Shown one piece after another: positions 1-7,914 of a stretch of 64,000 bases of DNA. The notes under the pieces are model-generated. The model was given only the letters and a program-made list of their open reading frames with translations, was not told where the DNA came from and did no database searches. The position numbers were made by a program, and so were the translations under genes. The DNA is from JAICJC01 sp963757605 (lineage in GTDB: Bacteria; Actinomycetota; Thermoleophilia; Gaiellales; JAICJC01). Each line of letters opens with the position of its first letter. The first letter of the stretch is position 1. Location of the stretch: the NCBI GenBank assembly GCA_963757605.1, contig CAVWSF010000002.1:62001-126000 (forward strand). The letters run 5' to 3'.

Positions 1-1
1 G

Positions 2-1075
2 GCCGCGCTCCTCTGCGCCCTGGGCCTCACCGAGATCTACCGCCTCAGCCCGACCCTGGCGCGCGACCAGTCGGTGTGGGTCGTCATCGGCCTGCTCGGG
101 TTCCTGGCGATGATCTTCCTCGTCCGCGACCACCGCCGGCTCGAGCCCTACACGTACCTGCTCGCCACGACGGCCGTCGCCCTGCTCGGCATCACGATGG
201 TCGTGGGGACGACGGTGAACGGCGCGAAGCTGTGGCTGCGCTTCGGAGGCGTCCAGGTGCAGCCGGGCGAGTTCGCGAAGCTGCTGCTGGTCGTCTTCTT
301 GGCGAGCTACCTGCGCGAGCACCGCGAGGTGCTGACCATGGCGCACAGGCGGATCCTCGGCGTGGGCCTCCCCGCCGCCCGCCATCTCGGCCCGCTCGCG
401 CTCATGGCCGGCATCTCGCTCGGCGTGCTGGCAGTCATGAACGACCTGGGGACAGCGCTCCTGCTCTTCGGGATCTACCTCGCGATGATCTACGTGGCGA
501 CCGGCCGGCACCTCTACACCGTGCTGGGGCTCTTGCTCTTCGCAGCCGGCTCGTGGTTCGTCTACCACTCCGTCGGGCACGTCCAGGAGCGGTTCCACGT
601 GTGGATCGACCCGTGGGCCCACCCGCACACGACCGGCTATCAGATCATCCAGTCGATCGAGGCCATCGCCGACGGAGGCGTGTTCGGCACCGGATTGGGT
701 AGGAGCCTCCAGGTGCTGAACCACGGCCAGACGATCATCCCCGCCGTCCAGACCGACGGCATCTACGCGGCCTGGGCCGACGAGACCGGCCTGGCAGGCG
801 CGGCCGGGCTCCTGCTCATCTACCTGCTCTTCTGCTATCGCGGCTTCAAGATCGCGGCGGTCGCCGACGACGGCTTCTCGAAGCTCCTGGCCTGCGGGCT
901 CACGTTCGCGTTCGGCCTCCAGGCCTTCCTGATCGTGGGCGGGATCATCCGGCTCATCCCGCTGACCGGTATCACGCTCCCGTTCGTGAGCTACGGCGGC
1001 TCGTCCATCGTCTCGAACTTCGTGATGCTGGCGCTCCTGCTCATGGTGTCCAACCGGGCGGTGGAGCGGGCATGA
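2..1075 (+). CDS. rodA: RodA/FtsW (SEDS) peptidoglycan polymerase, 5' end outside window
   Basis: SEDS-family integral membrane glycosyltransferase that polymerises lipid II. The frame is open from base 2, so the start lies before the window; the first possible internal start, GTG at 74, is too late because the upstream residues still read like the family's first loop. Family landmarks are visible: a GVQVQPGEFAK motif after an early TM helix, a DLGTALLL helix, a DGIYAAWADETGL stretch matching the conserved E-x-G-L loop, and PFVSYGGSS near the C-terminus. It overlaps pbpA by ATGA at 1072. With pbpA and pknB directly downstream, the order matches the actinobacterial pstP-rodA-pbpA-pknB locus, so RodA is preferred over FtsW. 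Confidence 0.93.
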   Translation, partial: AALLCALGLTEIYRLSPTLARDQSVWVVIGLLGFLAMIFLVRDHRRLEPYTYLLATTAVALLGITMVVGTTVNGAKLWLRFGGVQVQPGEFAKLLLVVFLASYLREHREVLTMAHRRILGVGLPAARHLGPLALMAGISLGVLAVMNDLGTALLLFGIYLAMIYVATGRHLYTVLGLLLFAAGSWFVYHSVGHVQERFHVWIDPWAHPHTTGYQIIQSIEAIADGGVFGTGLGRSLQVLNHGQTIIPAVQTDGIYAAWADETGLAGAAGLLLIYLLFCYRGFKIAAVADDGFSKLLACGLTFAFGLQAFLIVGGIIRLIPLTGITLPFVSYGGSSIVSNFVMLALLLMVSNRAVERA

Positions 1076-2529
1076 ACCGCCAGATCGCCTCGCTCTTCCG
1101 GCTCTCGGCCGTGGCCTTCGCCGTCCTGATCACCTTCACGGCCTACTGGCAGATCTGGGCCGCCGACTCGCTCGCCACCCGCCGCGACAACGCCCGGCTC
1201 GTCTACCGCCAGCTCCAGATCCAGCGCGGGCTGATCTACGCCGCCAACGGCCACACCGTGCTGGCGGCAAACCACGAGCGGCACCGAAACGGCCTCAAGC
1301 TCTTCCTGCGCCGCTACCCGTTCGGGCCCCTCTTCGCGCATGCGGTGGGCTACAACACTGTCGGGAACGGGCGCACGGGCGTCGAGCTGGCCGAGAACGA
1401 CTACCTGACGGCCTCGAACAACGACCTGGCCACGGTGGTCTCACGGATCGGCTCGGAACTCCAGGGCGAGACGGTGACGGGCGACAACGTCGTCACGAGC
1501 CTCTCGGTGGCCGCCCAGCGCGCCGCTGCAACCGGGATGGAGGGCAAGGTCGGGGCCGTGGTGGCGATCGAGCCGGCGACCGGCCGCGTGCTCGCCATGT
1601 ACTCGTCGCCAAGCTTCTCGCCCGAGGCAGTCGCGCGCAACTTCCCGAAGCTCGCCCGCACGCCGGGCGCGCCGCTCCTGAACCGCGCGACCCAGGGCCT
1701 CTACGCTCCTGGTTCGACGTTCAAGACGGTCACGGCCGCGGCGGCCCTCGACACGCACCTCCTGACGCCCGACTCGATCATCGACGCCAAGGGCCACTGC
1801 ATCACCGTCCAGGGCCTGCCGCTGTGCAACGCCGGTACCGAGAGCTTCGGCCCGATCACCCTGACCGAGGCCCTCACGAACTCGGTGAACACGGTCTTCG
1901 CCCAGATCGGCCAGCGGCTCGGCCAGAACCGGCTGGAGGAGTACATGACCCGGTTCGGCTTCTTCGCCGAGCCGCCGCTCACGTACCCGTCCGACGAGAT
2001 GAACCCGTCCGGCCTCTACCACAACGGCCATCAGCTGAAGCCGGGCGCGCCGGTGGACGTGGCCCGGGTCGCGATCGGCCAGGAGCGGCTGGCGGTGACG
2101 CCGCTTCAGATGGCCGAGGTGGCCGCCACGATCGGAAACGGCGGCGAGCGGATGCGCCCCACGCTCGTCGACCGCGTGCTCAGCCCGAGCGGCCGCCGGG
2201 TCTACACGCAGCGCCCCGAGTCCCTCCAGCGCGTCATGTCGCCGCAGTCCGCGCAGGATCTGACGGGCATGATGCAGAACGTTGTCGACGAAGGCACCGG
2301 GACCGCCGCCCGCCTGAACGGGCTGACGGTCGCCGGGAAGACCGGAACCGCAGAGACTGGAGTGACGGGAGTGAACACGGCCTGGTTCATCGCCTTCGCC
2401 CCGGTGCAGGACCCGAAGATCGCCGTGGCGGTCGTCGTCGAGCACACGCCCCTCTTCGGCGGGCAGGTGTCGGCGCCCATCGCGGCCTCGGTGATCGAGG
2501 CGTACCTCGGCCAGGGCGTGGCACAGTCA
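1072..2529 (+). CDS. pbpA: Class B penicillin-binding protein PbpA, stop codon missing
   Basis: Transpeptidase partner of RodA. One N-terminal TM anchor (about residues 10-30), a dimerisation region, then a transpeptidase domain with the SxxK active site STFK (S215), an SVN motif and KTGTAE near residue 425. The recognisable protein ends near residue 486 (VIEAYLG then a few residues), close to the usual actinobacterial length of about 490. No stop codon follows in this frame: it stays open to 4107, which would add about 525 residues read out of frame through pknB. Codon TCA at 2527-2529 lies where TGA would be expected, directly before the AGGA ribosome-binding site of pknB. The end given here is the last plausible codon, not a stop. 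See findings. Confidence 0.85.
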
Positions 2530-2539
2530 GGACCCCCAG

Positions 2540-4447
2540 ATGGCGATGGATTCCCTCATCGGACAGCTCTTCGACAACCGCTACCGGATCGAGCGGCGGA
2601 TCGGCACCGGCGGCATGGCCGACGTGTTCCTCGCGCGCGACGAGACGCTGGGCCGGCGAGTGGCGATCAAGATCCTGGCCGAGCGCTACGCGCAGGACGA
2701 CGCGTTCCTGGAGCGGTTCCGGCGCGAGGCGACGGCCGCCGCGGGCCTCTCGCACCCGAACATCGTGTCGGTCTACGACCGCGGCCAGGCGGCGGGGACC
2801 TCCTACATCGCCATGGAGTACCTGAACGGCCCGACGCTGAAGGACGAGATCACGGGCCGCGCGCCGCTGCCGGAGGCCGAGGTCGTGAACTGGGCGACGC
2901 AGGCCCTCGATGCGCTCGAGTTCGCCCACCGCCAGGGCGTGGTCCATCGCGACATCAAGCCCCACAACATGATCCTGACCGACGAGGGCCGCCTCAAGGT
3001 CACCGACTTCGGCATCGCCCGAGCCGCGAACGCCCAGCAGATGACCGAGGTGGGGTCGATCGTCGGGACGGCCCAGTACCTCTCGCCGGAGCAGGCCCGC
3101 GGCCTCGACGTGGGGCCGCAGTCCGACCTCTACTCGATGGGGATCGTGCTCTACGAGATGCTGACGGGCGAGCTGCCCTTCAACGGCGACTCGGCGGTGG
3201 AGATCGCCATGAAGCAGGTGTCCGACGCGCCGCCGTCCATCCGCCGCAAGAACCGGCTGGTCTCCGAGGGGCTCGAGCAGGTCGTGATGCGAGCGCTCTC
3301 GAAGGACCCGGCGCTCCGGCACCGCTCGGCCCGCCAGATGGCCGACGAGCTGCGGCGCGTGAGCCGCGGCGGGGCCGTCTCGAGCGACACGCAGATGGCG
3401 ACCCGCGTCCTCACCGGCGGTGCCGCGGCCGTCGAGGCCTACACCGGCTCGCAGACGAGCGTGCTGCAGCCGGCCGGAGCGGGGACGCCGCCGCGCGAGC
3501 AGGCGCCCGGGCCGAGGCGGAGCGCGCTCCCGTGGGTTCTCGTCCTTGTCCTGCTTCTCGTGAGCGCGGCCATCGGGTACGTCGTCTACCAGCAGCTGAG
3601 CGGGTCGGGCGTGACCGTGCCGACGCTGACCGGAAGCTGCGACCACGCGAAGGTGCAGCTCGCGGCGGTCGGCCTCAAGGGCGAATGCCAGGACAAGGAG
3701 TCGTCCCCCGCCAAGCAGGGGCAGGTCGTAAGCAGCGACCCCTCATTCGGGTCGAGCGCCGACAAGAGCTCGACTGTGACGGTCTTCATCGGGGCCGGGC
3801 CGAACACGATCACCGTGCCCGACGTGCACGGCAAGAGCCTGCAAGATGCGCAGACCATCCTCCAGGGCAAGGGCTTCCAAATCGATACGACCACGATCCC
3901 TGTCAACTCGGCCAAGGTGAATGCTGGGGATGTCGTCGGGACGATCCCCAAGGCGGGATCGCAGGAGCCACGCGGCACAGTGATCCAGATCCAGGTTGCC
4001 ACCGGGAACGTGGTCGTCCCCGACGTGAAGGGTCTGAGTTGCGACGACGCCACGGCGAAGCTGAAGCAGAAGACGCTGGTGGCCACGTGTCAGGACCAGC
4101 CGAGTGACCAGCCGCAAGGCCAGGCATTTGACTCCAATCCTGCCGCCGGGACCCTCGCACCGCAGAATTCGTCCGTCACCGTCCTCGTCTCGTCGGGTCC
4201 GCAGCAGGTGACGGTGCCGCCGGTCACAAACATGGATAAGAACGATGCGATGAAGACCCTGCACGACGCCGGGTTCAAGGTCGAGATCCAGCAGGCGGTC
4301 GAGTGCACCGACCCGGGTCTCAACAACACCGTGCAGTCACAGGATCCCGGTCCGGGCTCACAGGCCGCCCAGGGCTCAACGGTCACCATCGTCGTTCTCA
4401 AGTTCCGGCCAACCGACCCGAGCTGCGTGAGCCCGCCGCCGACATGA
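2540..4447 (+). CDS. pknB: PASTA-domain Ser/Thr protein kinase PknB
   Basis: Membrane receptor-type kinase that controls cell-wall synthesis and division in Actinobacteria. The 635-residue protein has a kinase domain (about 13-275) with the glycine loop GTGGMADV, catalytic K44, HRD (D138), DFG (156-158) and the activation-loop SIVGTAQYLSPEQA typical of PknB. A Pro/Gly/Ala-rich linker follows, then one TM helix (about 329-350) and four extracellular PASTA repeats starting near 357, 423, 491 and 557. Repeats 1 and 3 each hold two cysteines 16 residues apart (C367/C383 and C501/C517), which could form disulfides outside the cell. Start is ATG 2540 with AGGA 7 bases upstream; a second ATG lies two codons on. 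Its stop overlaps ddl (ATGA). Confidence 0.96.
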   Translation: MAMDSLIGQLFDNRYRIERRIGTGGMADVFLARDETLGRRVAIKILAERYAQDDAFLERFRREATAAAGLSHPNIVSVYDRGQAAGTSYIAMEYLNGPTLKDEITGRAPLPEAEVVNWATQALDALEFAHRQGVVHRDIKPHNMILTDEGRLKVTDFGIARAANAQQMTEVGSIVGTAQYLSPEQARGLDVGPQSDLYSMGIVLYEMLTGELPFNGDSAVEIAMKQVSDAPPSIRRKNRLVSEGLEQVVMRALSKDPALRHRSARQMADELRRVSRGGAVSSDTQMATRVLTGGAAAVEAYTGSQTSVLQPAGAGTPPREQAPGPRRSALPWVLVLVLLLVSAAIGYVVYQQLSGSGVTVPTLTGSCDHAKVQLAAVGLKGECQDKESSPAKQGQVVSSDPSFGSSADKSSTVTVFIGAGPNTITVPDVHGKSLQDAQTILQGKGFQIDTTTIPVNSAKVNAGDVVGTIPKAGSQEPRGTVIQIQVATGNVVVPDVKGLSCDDATAKLKQKTLVATCQDQPSDQPQGQAFDSNPAAGTLAPQNSSVTVLVSSGPQQVTVPPVTNMDKNDAMKTLHDAGFKVEIQQAVECTDPGLNNTVQSQDPGPGSQAAQGSTVTIVVLKFRPTDPSCVSPPPT

Positions 4448-5514
4448 CCGAGATCGCGCCACTCCGCGTGATCGTCCTCGCGGGCGGTCGCAGCTCGGAG
4501 CACGAGATCTCGATCGCGTCCGGGGAGTCGGTGTCGGCAGCGCTCGATCCCGTCAAGTACGACGTGGTCGGCGTCACGATCAGCCGGGAGGGCGCCTGGC
4601 AGCTCGAGGAGCCGGCCGCGGAGGGCGAGCGGCTGGCGCTCGACCCCGGCTCGTCGTCGAACTCGGTCATCCCGCGCGCCGGCGGCACCCTCAGCAAGGT
4701 GCGCGCCGTCGGTCCGATCGACGTGGTCATCCCCATGCTGCACGGCCCGTTCGGCGAGGACGGCACCGTGCAGGGCATGCTGGAGCTGCTCGACGTGCCG
4801 TACGTGGGCTCGGGCGTCCTGGCGTCGGCGCTCACGATGGACAAGGACAAGGTGAAGACGATCCTCGCGGCGGCCGGGATCGAGTGCGCAAAGAGCGTCA
4901 CGTTCCGCGAGCACACCGTCCACGACGTCGACGTCGAGGCGGAGCTGGCCAAGGCGGGGATCGGCGTCCCGTGCTTCGTGAAGCCGGCCCGGCTGGGGTC
5001 GAGCGTCGGCATCTCGAAGGTGACGGGCATCGACGGCCTGCGGCCCGCCCTCGACCTGGCCTTCCAGCACGACTCCAAGGTGCTCGTCGAGGAGATGGTG
5101 CCCGGGATCGAGGCCGAGTGCGGCATCCTCGGGAACCACAACCCGATGGTGAGCGTCGTCGGCCGCCTGCACGTGAACGCCGACTGGTACGACTACGCCG
5201 CCAAGTACGAGCCGGGCGGCATGGATCTCGAGGCCCCGGCCGACCTGCCCGAGGAGGTCACCGCCGAGGTGCAGCGGGTGGCGCTGCTCGCCTTCGACGT
5301 GTGCGAGTGCGCCGGCATGGCGCGGATCGACTTCTTCATCAGCGACGAGGGCGGCGTCGTGGTGAACGAGATCAACACCATCCCCGGCTTCACGGAGACG
5401 AGCGTCTACGCGCGCCTCTTCGAGGCGTCAGGCATCGGCTACCCGGAGCTACTGGACAGGCTTGTGGAGCTCGCGATCGAGCGGCACCGCGAAGACCAGC
5501 AGTTCAAGCACTGA
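4444..5514 (+). CDS. ddl: D-alanine--D-alanine ligase
   Basis: Cytoplasmic ATP-grasp enzyme that joins two D-alanines for the peptidoglycan stem peptide. The 356-residue protein begins with VIVLAGGRSSEHEISIAS, the signature of the family, followed by the HGPFGEDG loop, the ATP-grasp KPARLGSSVGISK lysine segment, and the metal-binding ARIDFF and NEINTIPGFT motifs with the expected D, E and N. The start ATG 4444 overlaps the pknB stop (ATGA), so it is translationally coupled; longer upstream starts would run into pknB. Placement next to rodA-pbpA-pknB groups precursor supply with wall synthesis and its kinase. Confidence 0.96.
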   Translation: MTEIAPLRVIVLAGGRSSEHEISIASGESVSAALDPVKYDVVGVTISREGAWQLEEPAAEGERLALDPGSSSNSVIPRAGGTLSKVRAVGPIDVVIPMLHGPFGEDGTVQGMLELLDVPYVGSGVLASALTMDKDKVKTILAAAGIECAKSVTFREHTVHDVDVEAELAKAGIGVPCFVKPARLGSSVGISKVTGIDGLRPALDLAFQHDSKVLVEEMVPGIEAECGILGNHNPMVSVVGRLHVNADWYDYAAKYEPGGMDLEAPADLPEEVTAEVQRVALLAFDVCECAGMARIDFFISDEGGVVVNEINTIPGFTETSVYARLFEASGIGYPELLDRLVELAIERHREDQQFKH

Positions 5515-5545
5515 GAACAACCGGGCCTGGCGTCACCCAAACGCT

Positions 5546-5965
5546 CTAGAAATCTATCGGCATGATGCCGTCGTCCTCGAGCGCGCGCATGAAGCGCTCC
5601 AGGTGATCGGCCATGTTCTCGCGCGTGATGCGCTCGAGCTCGTCGATGAGCGCGTCGGTGTCGGCGTTCAGGAGGTCGTCGTAGCGCTCGACCTCGTCCT
5701 GCGCGAACACGTCGCTTCCCATCCAGCGGCAGTCGGGGCAGCGGACGTCGAGGCGCCAGTGGTGCTCGTCGACCTCGTGCCAGTCCACCGGATGCACCCG
5801 GTCTGAGCCACAGTCGGCGCAGATCTCGATCTGCCGCAGCCGGGCCTTGGCATCGTCGGCGGGAGCGGCCTCGGGGAGCGGCTCGAGGCCGTCCGCGGCG
5901 AGGTAGAACAGCTCGACGGTCTTGCCGCTCGGGAGGGTGATCTTCTTCGTGTGGAATTCTGGCAT
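5546..5965 (-). CDS. Small zinc-ribbon protein of unknown function
   Basis: Conserved-looking 139-residue acidic cytoplasmic protein. Residues about 48-80 hold two CxxC knuckles (CADC and CPDC) separated by about 27 residues, so one zinc ribbon is likely. The N-terminus is beta-like (KKITLPSGKTVELFY) and the C-terminal 50 residues are helical and rich in Asp/Glu. No catalytic motif is seen and no function is claimed. It converges on ddl with a 31-base gap. TAACAT (5975-5980 on the complement) lies 9 bases before the ATG, so it is probably transcribed without a leader. Confidence 0.75.
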   Translation of the reverse strand: MPEFHTKKITLPSGKTVELFYLAADGLEPLPEAAPADDAKARLRQIEICADCGSDRVHPVDWHEVDEHHWRLDVRCPDCRWMGSDVFAQDEVERYDDLLNADTDALIDELERITRENMADHLERFMRALEDDGIMPIDF

Positions 5966-5974
5966 GTTTGCTGG

Positions 5975-5980
5975 ATGTTA
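5975..5980 (-). promoter_or_regulatory. Leaderless-type -10 box TAACAT for the zinc-ribbon gene
   Basis: TAACAT 9 bases upstream of the ATG at 5965, with no Shine-Dalgarno sequence in between. Confidence 0.4.
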
Positions 5981-6133
5981 AGAAATTACTGTGCTTGCAC
6001 ACACCTGTATCGGCGGCATTTGCTGCGGCTTGAGCGCCAGTTCGCCGTGCTAGGATCCGGTGCGTGACACCGATCACCGGCATCTGACGACGCGGCTCAC
6101 GCGCTGAGCGCGCGTCGCGTTTAAGTCCTGCCC

Positions 6134-6149
6134 GCGGCCTTCGGGCCGC
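6134..6149 (+). other. UUCG tetraloop hairpin before the MFS gene
   Basis: Perfect 6-bp GCGGCC/GGCCGC stem closed by TTCG, 18 bases before the proposed MFS start. No T-run follows, so it is more likely a leader-RNA stabiliser or pause site than a terminator. Confidence 0.5.
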
Positions 6150-6167
6150 CGTCCGATCGGAGCTCAC

Positions 6168-7424
6168 CTGAACACCCCGTCCCGCACCGCTATACGCCGC
6201 ATCGCGCTCGCCCGGCTCGTCTCGCTGACGGGCGGCGAGGCGGCGTACATCGCGCTGATGGTGGCGATCTACGACGCCACCGGGTCGGCGGCGTGGATGT
6301 CGGCGACGCTCCTTCTGACGTGGGGCGCAACCGGCCTCCTGACGCCGTTCGGCGGGGCGCTCGGCGACCGCTTCGACCGCCGGAAGGTGATGATCGCGTC
6401 CGACCTCGGGGCGGGCGCGGCGATCGCATGCCTGGCGCTCACGACCACGCCGGCGATCATGCTCGCGATCGCGCTCATCTCGGCGGCCGCGCAGGCGCCG
6501 TTCTACTCGGCGTCGACGGCGGCCGTCCCGAACCTGGTGAAGGCCGACGAGGTCGCCTGGGCGAACGGCTACGTGGCGGTCGGGCGAAACGCCGGCCAGG
6601 TGCTCGGGCCCGTCATGGGCGGCGTCCTCGTGGGCATCACCGCCCCGTCGGTCGTCTTCCTGCTGAACGCGGCCTGCTTCGTCGCCTCGGCGGCGCTCGT
6701 CCGGTCGGTGCACGGTCGGTTCTCCGATCACGTGACGACCGACTCAGACGAGCACCGCGGCGTCCGGGCGGGGTTCCGCTTCCTGCTTCGCGACCCGGTG
6801 CTGCGCATGATCACGCTCGCGTGGATCGTCCTCCTGGCCGGCGTCGGCCCGGTCCTGGTCGCCGAGCTCCCGCTCGCGCGCCACTTCGGCGTCGGCTCGA
6901 CCGGCTACGGCCTCCTCGCGGCGTCGTGGGGCGCCGGCGCCATCGCGGGCTCGTTCCTCGGCCAGGGGCTGGGATCGCGCCGCGAGCGCGCCGTCATGAT
7001 CGCGAGCGCCGTCGGGATGGCGACAGGATTCGCCGTGATCGGCGTCGCCGGATGGTTTGCGATGGTGCTTCTTGGGATGGCCTTCGCCGGCATCGCCGAG
7101 GGCGCCGGCACCGTCGCCGAGCAGGGGATCGTGCAGCGCCGCACGCCCGACGCGGTCCGATCACGGGTGATCGCCGCCAGCGAGGCCGCCCTGCTCGTGG
7201 CCTTCGCCGCGTCGTTCGGGTTCGCGTCGCCGATCATCCACCTGGCGGGCGTTCAGGGCACGTACGTGATCGCCGCCGCGGCGTCGATTGCCGCGGCGGC
7301 GATCCTCGTGCCCGCGATGCGAGGGCTAGCGGCCGCCGAAGTCGACGGTCACGTAGAGCCCTTCTCTGCCTCCCCACGTTCCTCGGGCAACGCCGAGGCC
7401 GACCGACCTGTAGTGCCCACCTAG
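6168..7424 (+). CDS. MFS transporter, probable CTG start
   Basis: Twelve-helix major facilitator permease, probably a drug/metabolite exporter of the DHA/MFS_3 type; the substrate cannot be read from sequence. The first ATG (6258) falls inside TM1 and would remove the basic N-terminus. The frame is open back to a stop at 6105, with no ATG, GTG or TTG before 6258, but CTG at 6168 has GGAG 5 bases upstream and gives an N-terminus NTPSRTAIRRIALARLVSL leading into TM1 (418 residues). The cytoplasmic loop 2-3 motif GGALGDRFDRRKVMI matches MFS motif A. The 3' end overlaps the convergent CAP gene by 99 bases, so the last 33 residues are encoded opposite that gene's 3' end. Confidence 0.85.
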   Translation: MNTPSRTAIRRIALARLVSLTGGEAAYIALMVAIYDATGSAAWMSATLLLTWGATGLLTPFGGALGDRFDRRKVMIASDLGAGAAIACLALTTTPAIMLAIALISAAAQAPFYSASTAAVPNLVKADEVAWANGYVAVGRNAGQVLGPVMGGVLVGITAPSVVFLLNAACFVASAALVRSVHGRFSDHVTTDSDEHRGVRAGFRFLLRDPVLRMITLAWIVLLAGVGPVLVAELPLARHFGVGSTGYGLLAASWGAGAIAGSFLGQGLGSRRERAVMIASAVGMATGFAVIGVAGWFAMVLLGMAFAGIAEGAGTVAEQGIVQRRTPDAVRSRVIAASEAALLVAFAASFGFASPIIHLAGVQGTYVIAAAASIAAAAILVPAMRGLAAAEVDGHVEPFSASPRSSGNAEADRPVVPT

Positions 7425-7802
7425 GAGATTCGCGTTGTGCTCCGGCGAGGCGCGCCACATGCGCATGACGCCCCGTGACGTCATGTCGCCGGCTGCCAGA
7501 TCCTCGCCGATGTAGGTGCCGCGGAATCCCCAGTAGCGGATGCGCGTGATCCACGAGGCCCCGGTCGAGGCCGAGTGGGACAGCATGTGATGCTTCGCCA
7601 TGTCCCCGCTATGCGCCTGGGCGGCGTTCGCGAGGTGGACCTTGATGCGAAGCGACCCCCGGCCGTGCACAGCACGGTAGTGGTTGATCCGGTGCACGAG
7701 CGCAGCGCGGAAATGCTTCAGCGTGCCCGCACGGGCGATAGCGGGCGCCGCCACCACGAGCGCCAAGACGATCAAGACCACACCAACGATCCGAACCTTC
7801 AT
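7326..7802 (-). CDS. Secreted CAP/SCP-like protein
   Basis: 158-residue CAP-superfamily (cysteine-rich secretory/antigen 5/PR-1) protein, probably exported. It has a signal peptide (about residues 1-25, ending ARAG). Family motifs include INHYRAVHG at the helix 1 end, an AHSGDMAKHH segment and a WRASPEHNANLL segment carrying the conserved H-N. It lacks the cysteines of eukaryotic members, as most bacterial CAP proteins do. Bacterial CAP proteins are mostly uncharacterised extracellular or wall-associated proteins. ATG 7802 has GGGAGGG upstream. The 3' end is antisense to the last 99 bases of the MFS gene. Confidence 0.85.
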   Translation of the reverse strand: MKVRIVGVVLIVLALVVAAPAIARAGTLKHFRAALVHRINHYRAVHGRGSLRIKVHLANAAQAHSGDMAKHHMLSHSASTGASWITRIRYWGFRGTYIGEDLAAGDMTSRGVMRMWRASPEHNANLLGGHYRSVGLGVARGTWGGREGLYVTVDFGGR

Positions 7803-7885
7803 ACAACCCTCCCGAAGAGTCGGCCGCGAGCACCGTAGCGGCGGAATTGCGCTCCAGGAGCGGGCTTAACGGAGTGTTTGGGGAG

Positions 7886-7913
7886 TCTTTACGGACCGGC
7901 CGATTTGTAAAGA
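7886..7913 (-). terminator. Inverted repeat just after the aminotransferase stop
   Basis: TCTTTAC and GTAAAGA form a 7-bp inverted repeat around a 14-base spacer, starting one base after the gabT stop (complement strand). It could be a terminator stem for gabT or an operator ahead of the CAP gene; there is no T-run. Confidence 0.35.
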
Positions 7914-7914
7914 A

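Noticed and set aside
2530..4107. A genuine 1011-residue PbpA with a new C-terminal domain
   Set aside because: The extra residues are the out-of-frame reading of the kinase gene, extremely rich in Arg/Ala/Gly, and have no domain; a lost stop is the simpler reading.
1441..5172. Several long open frames (250-420 codons) antisense to rodA, pbpA, pknB and ddl
   Set aside because: They are shadows of GC-rich coding strands: Arg/Ala/Pro/His-rich translations, no domains, and they mirror genes with clear motifs.
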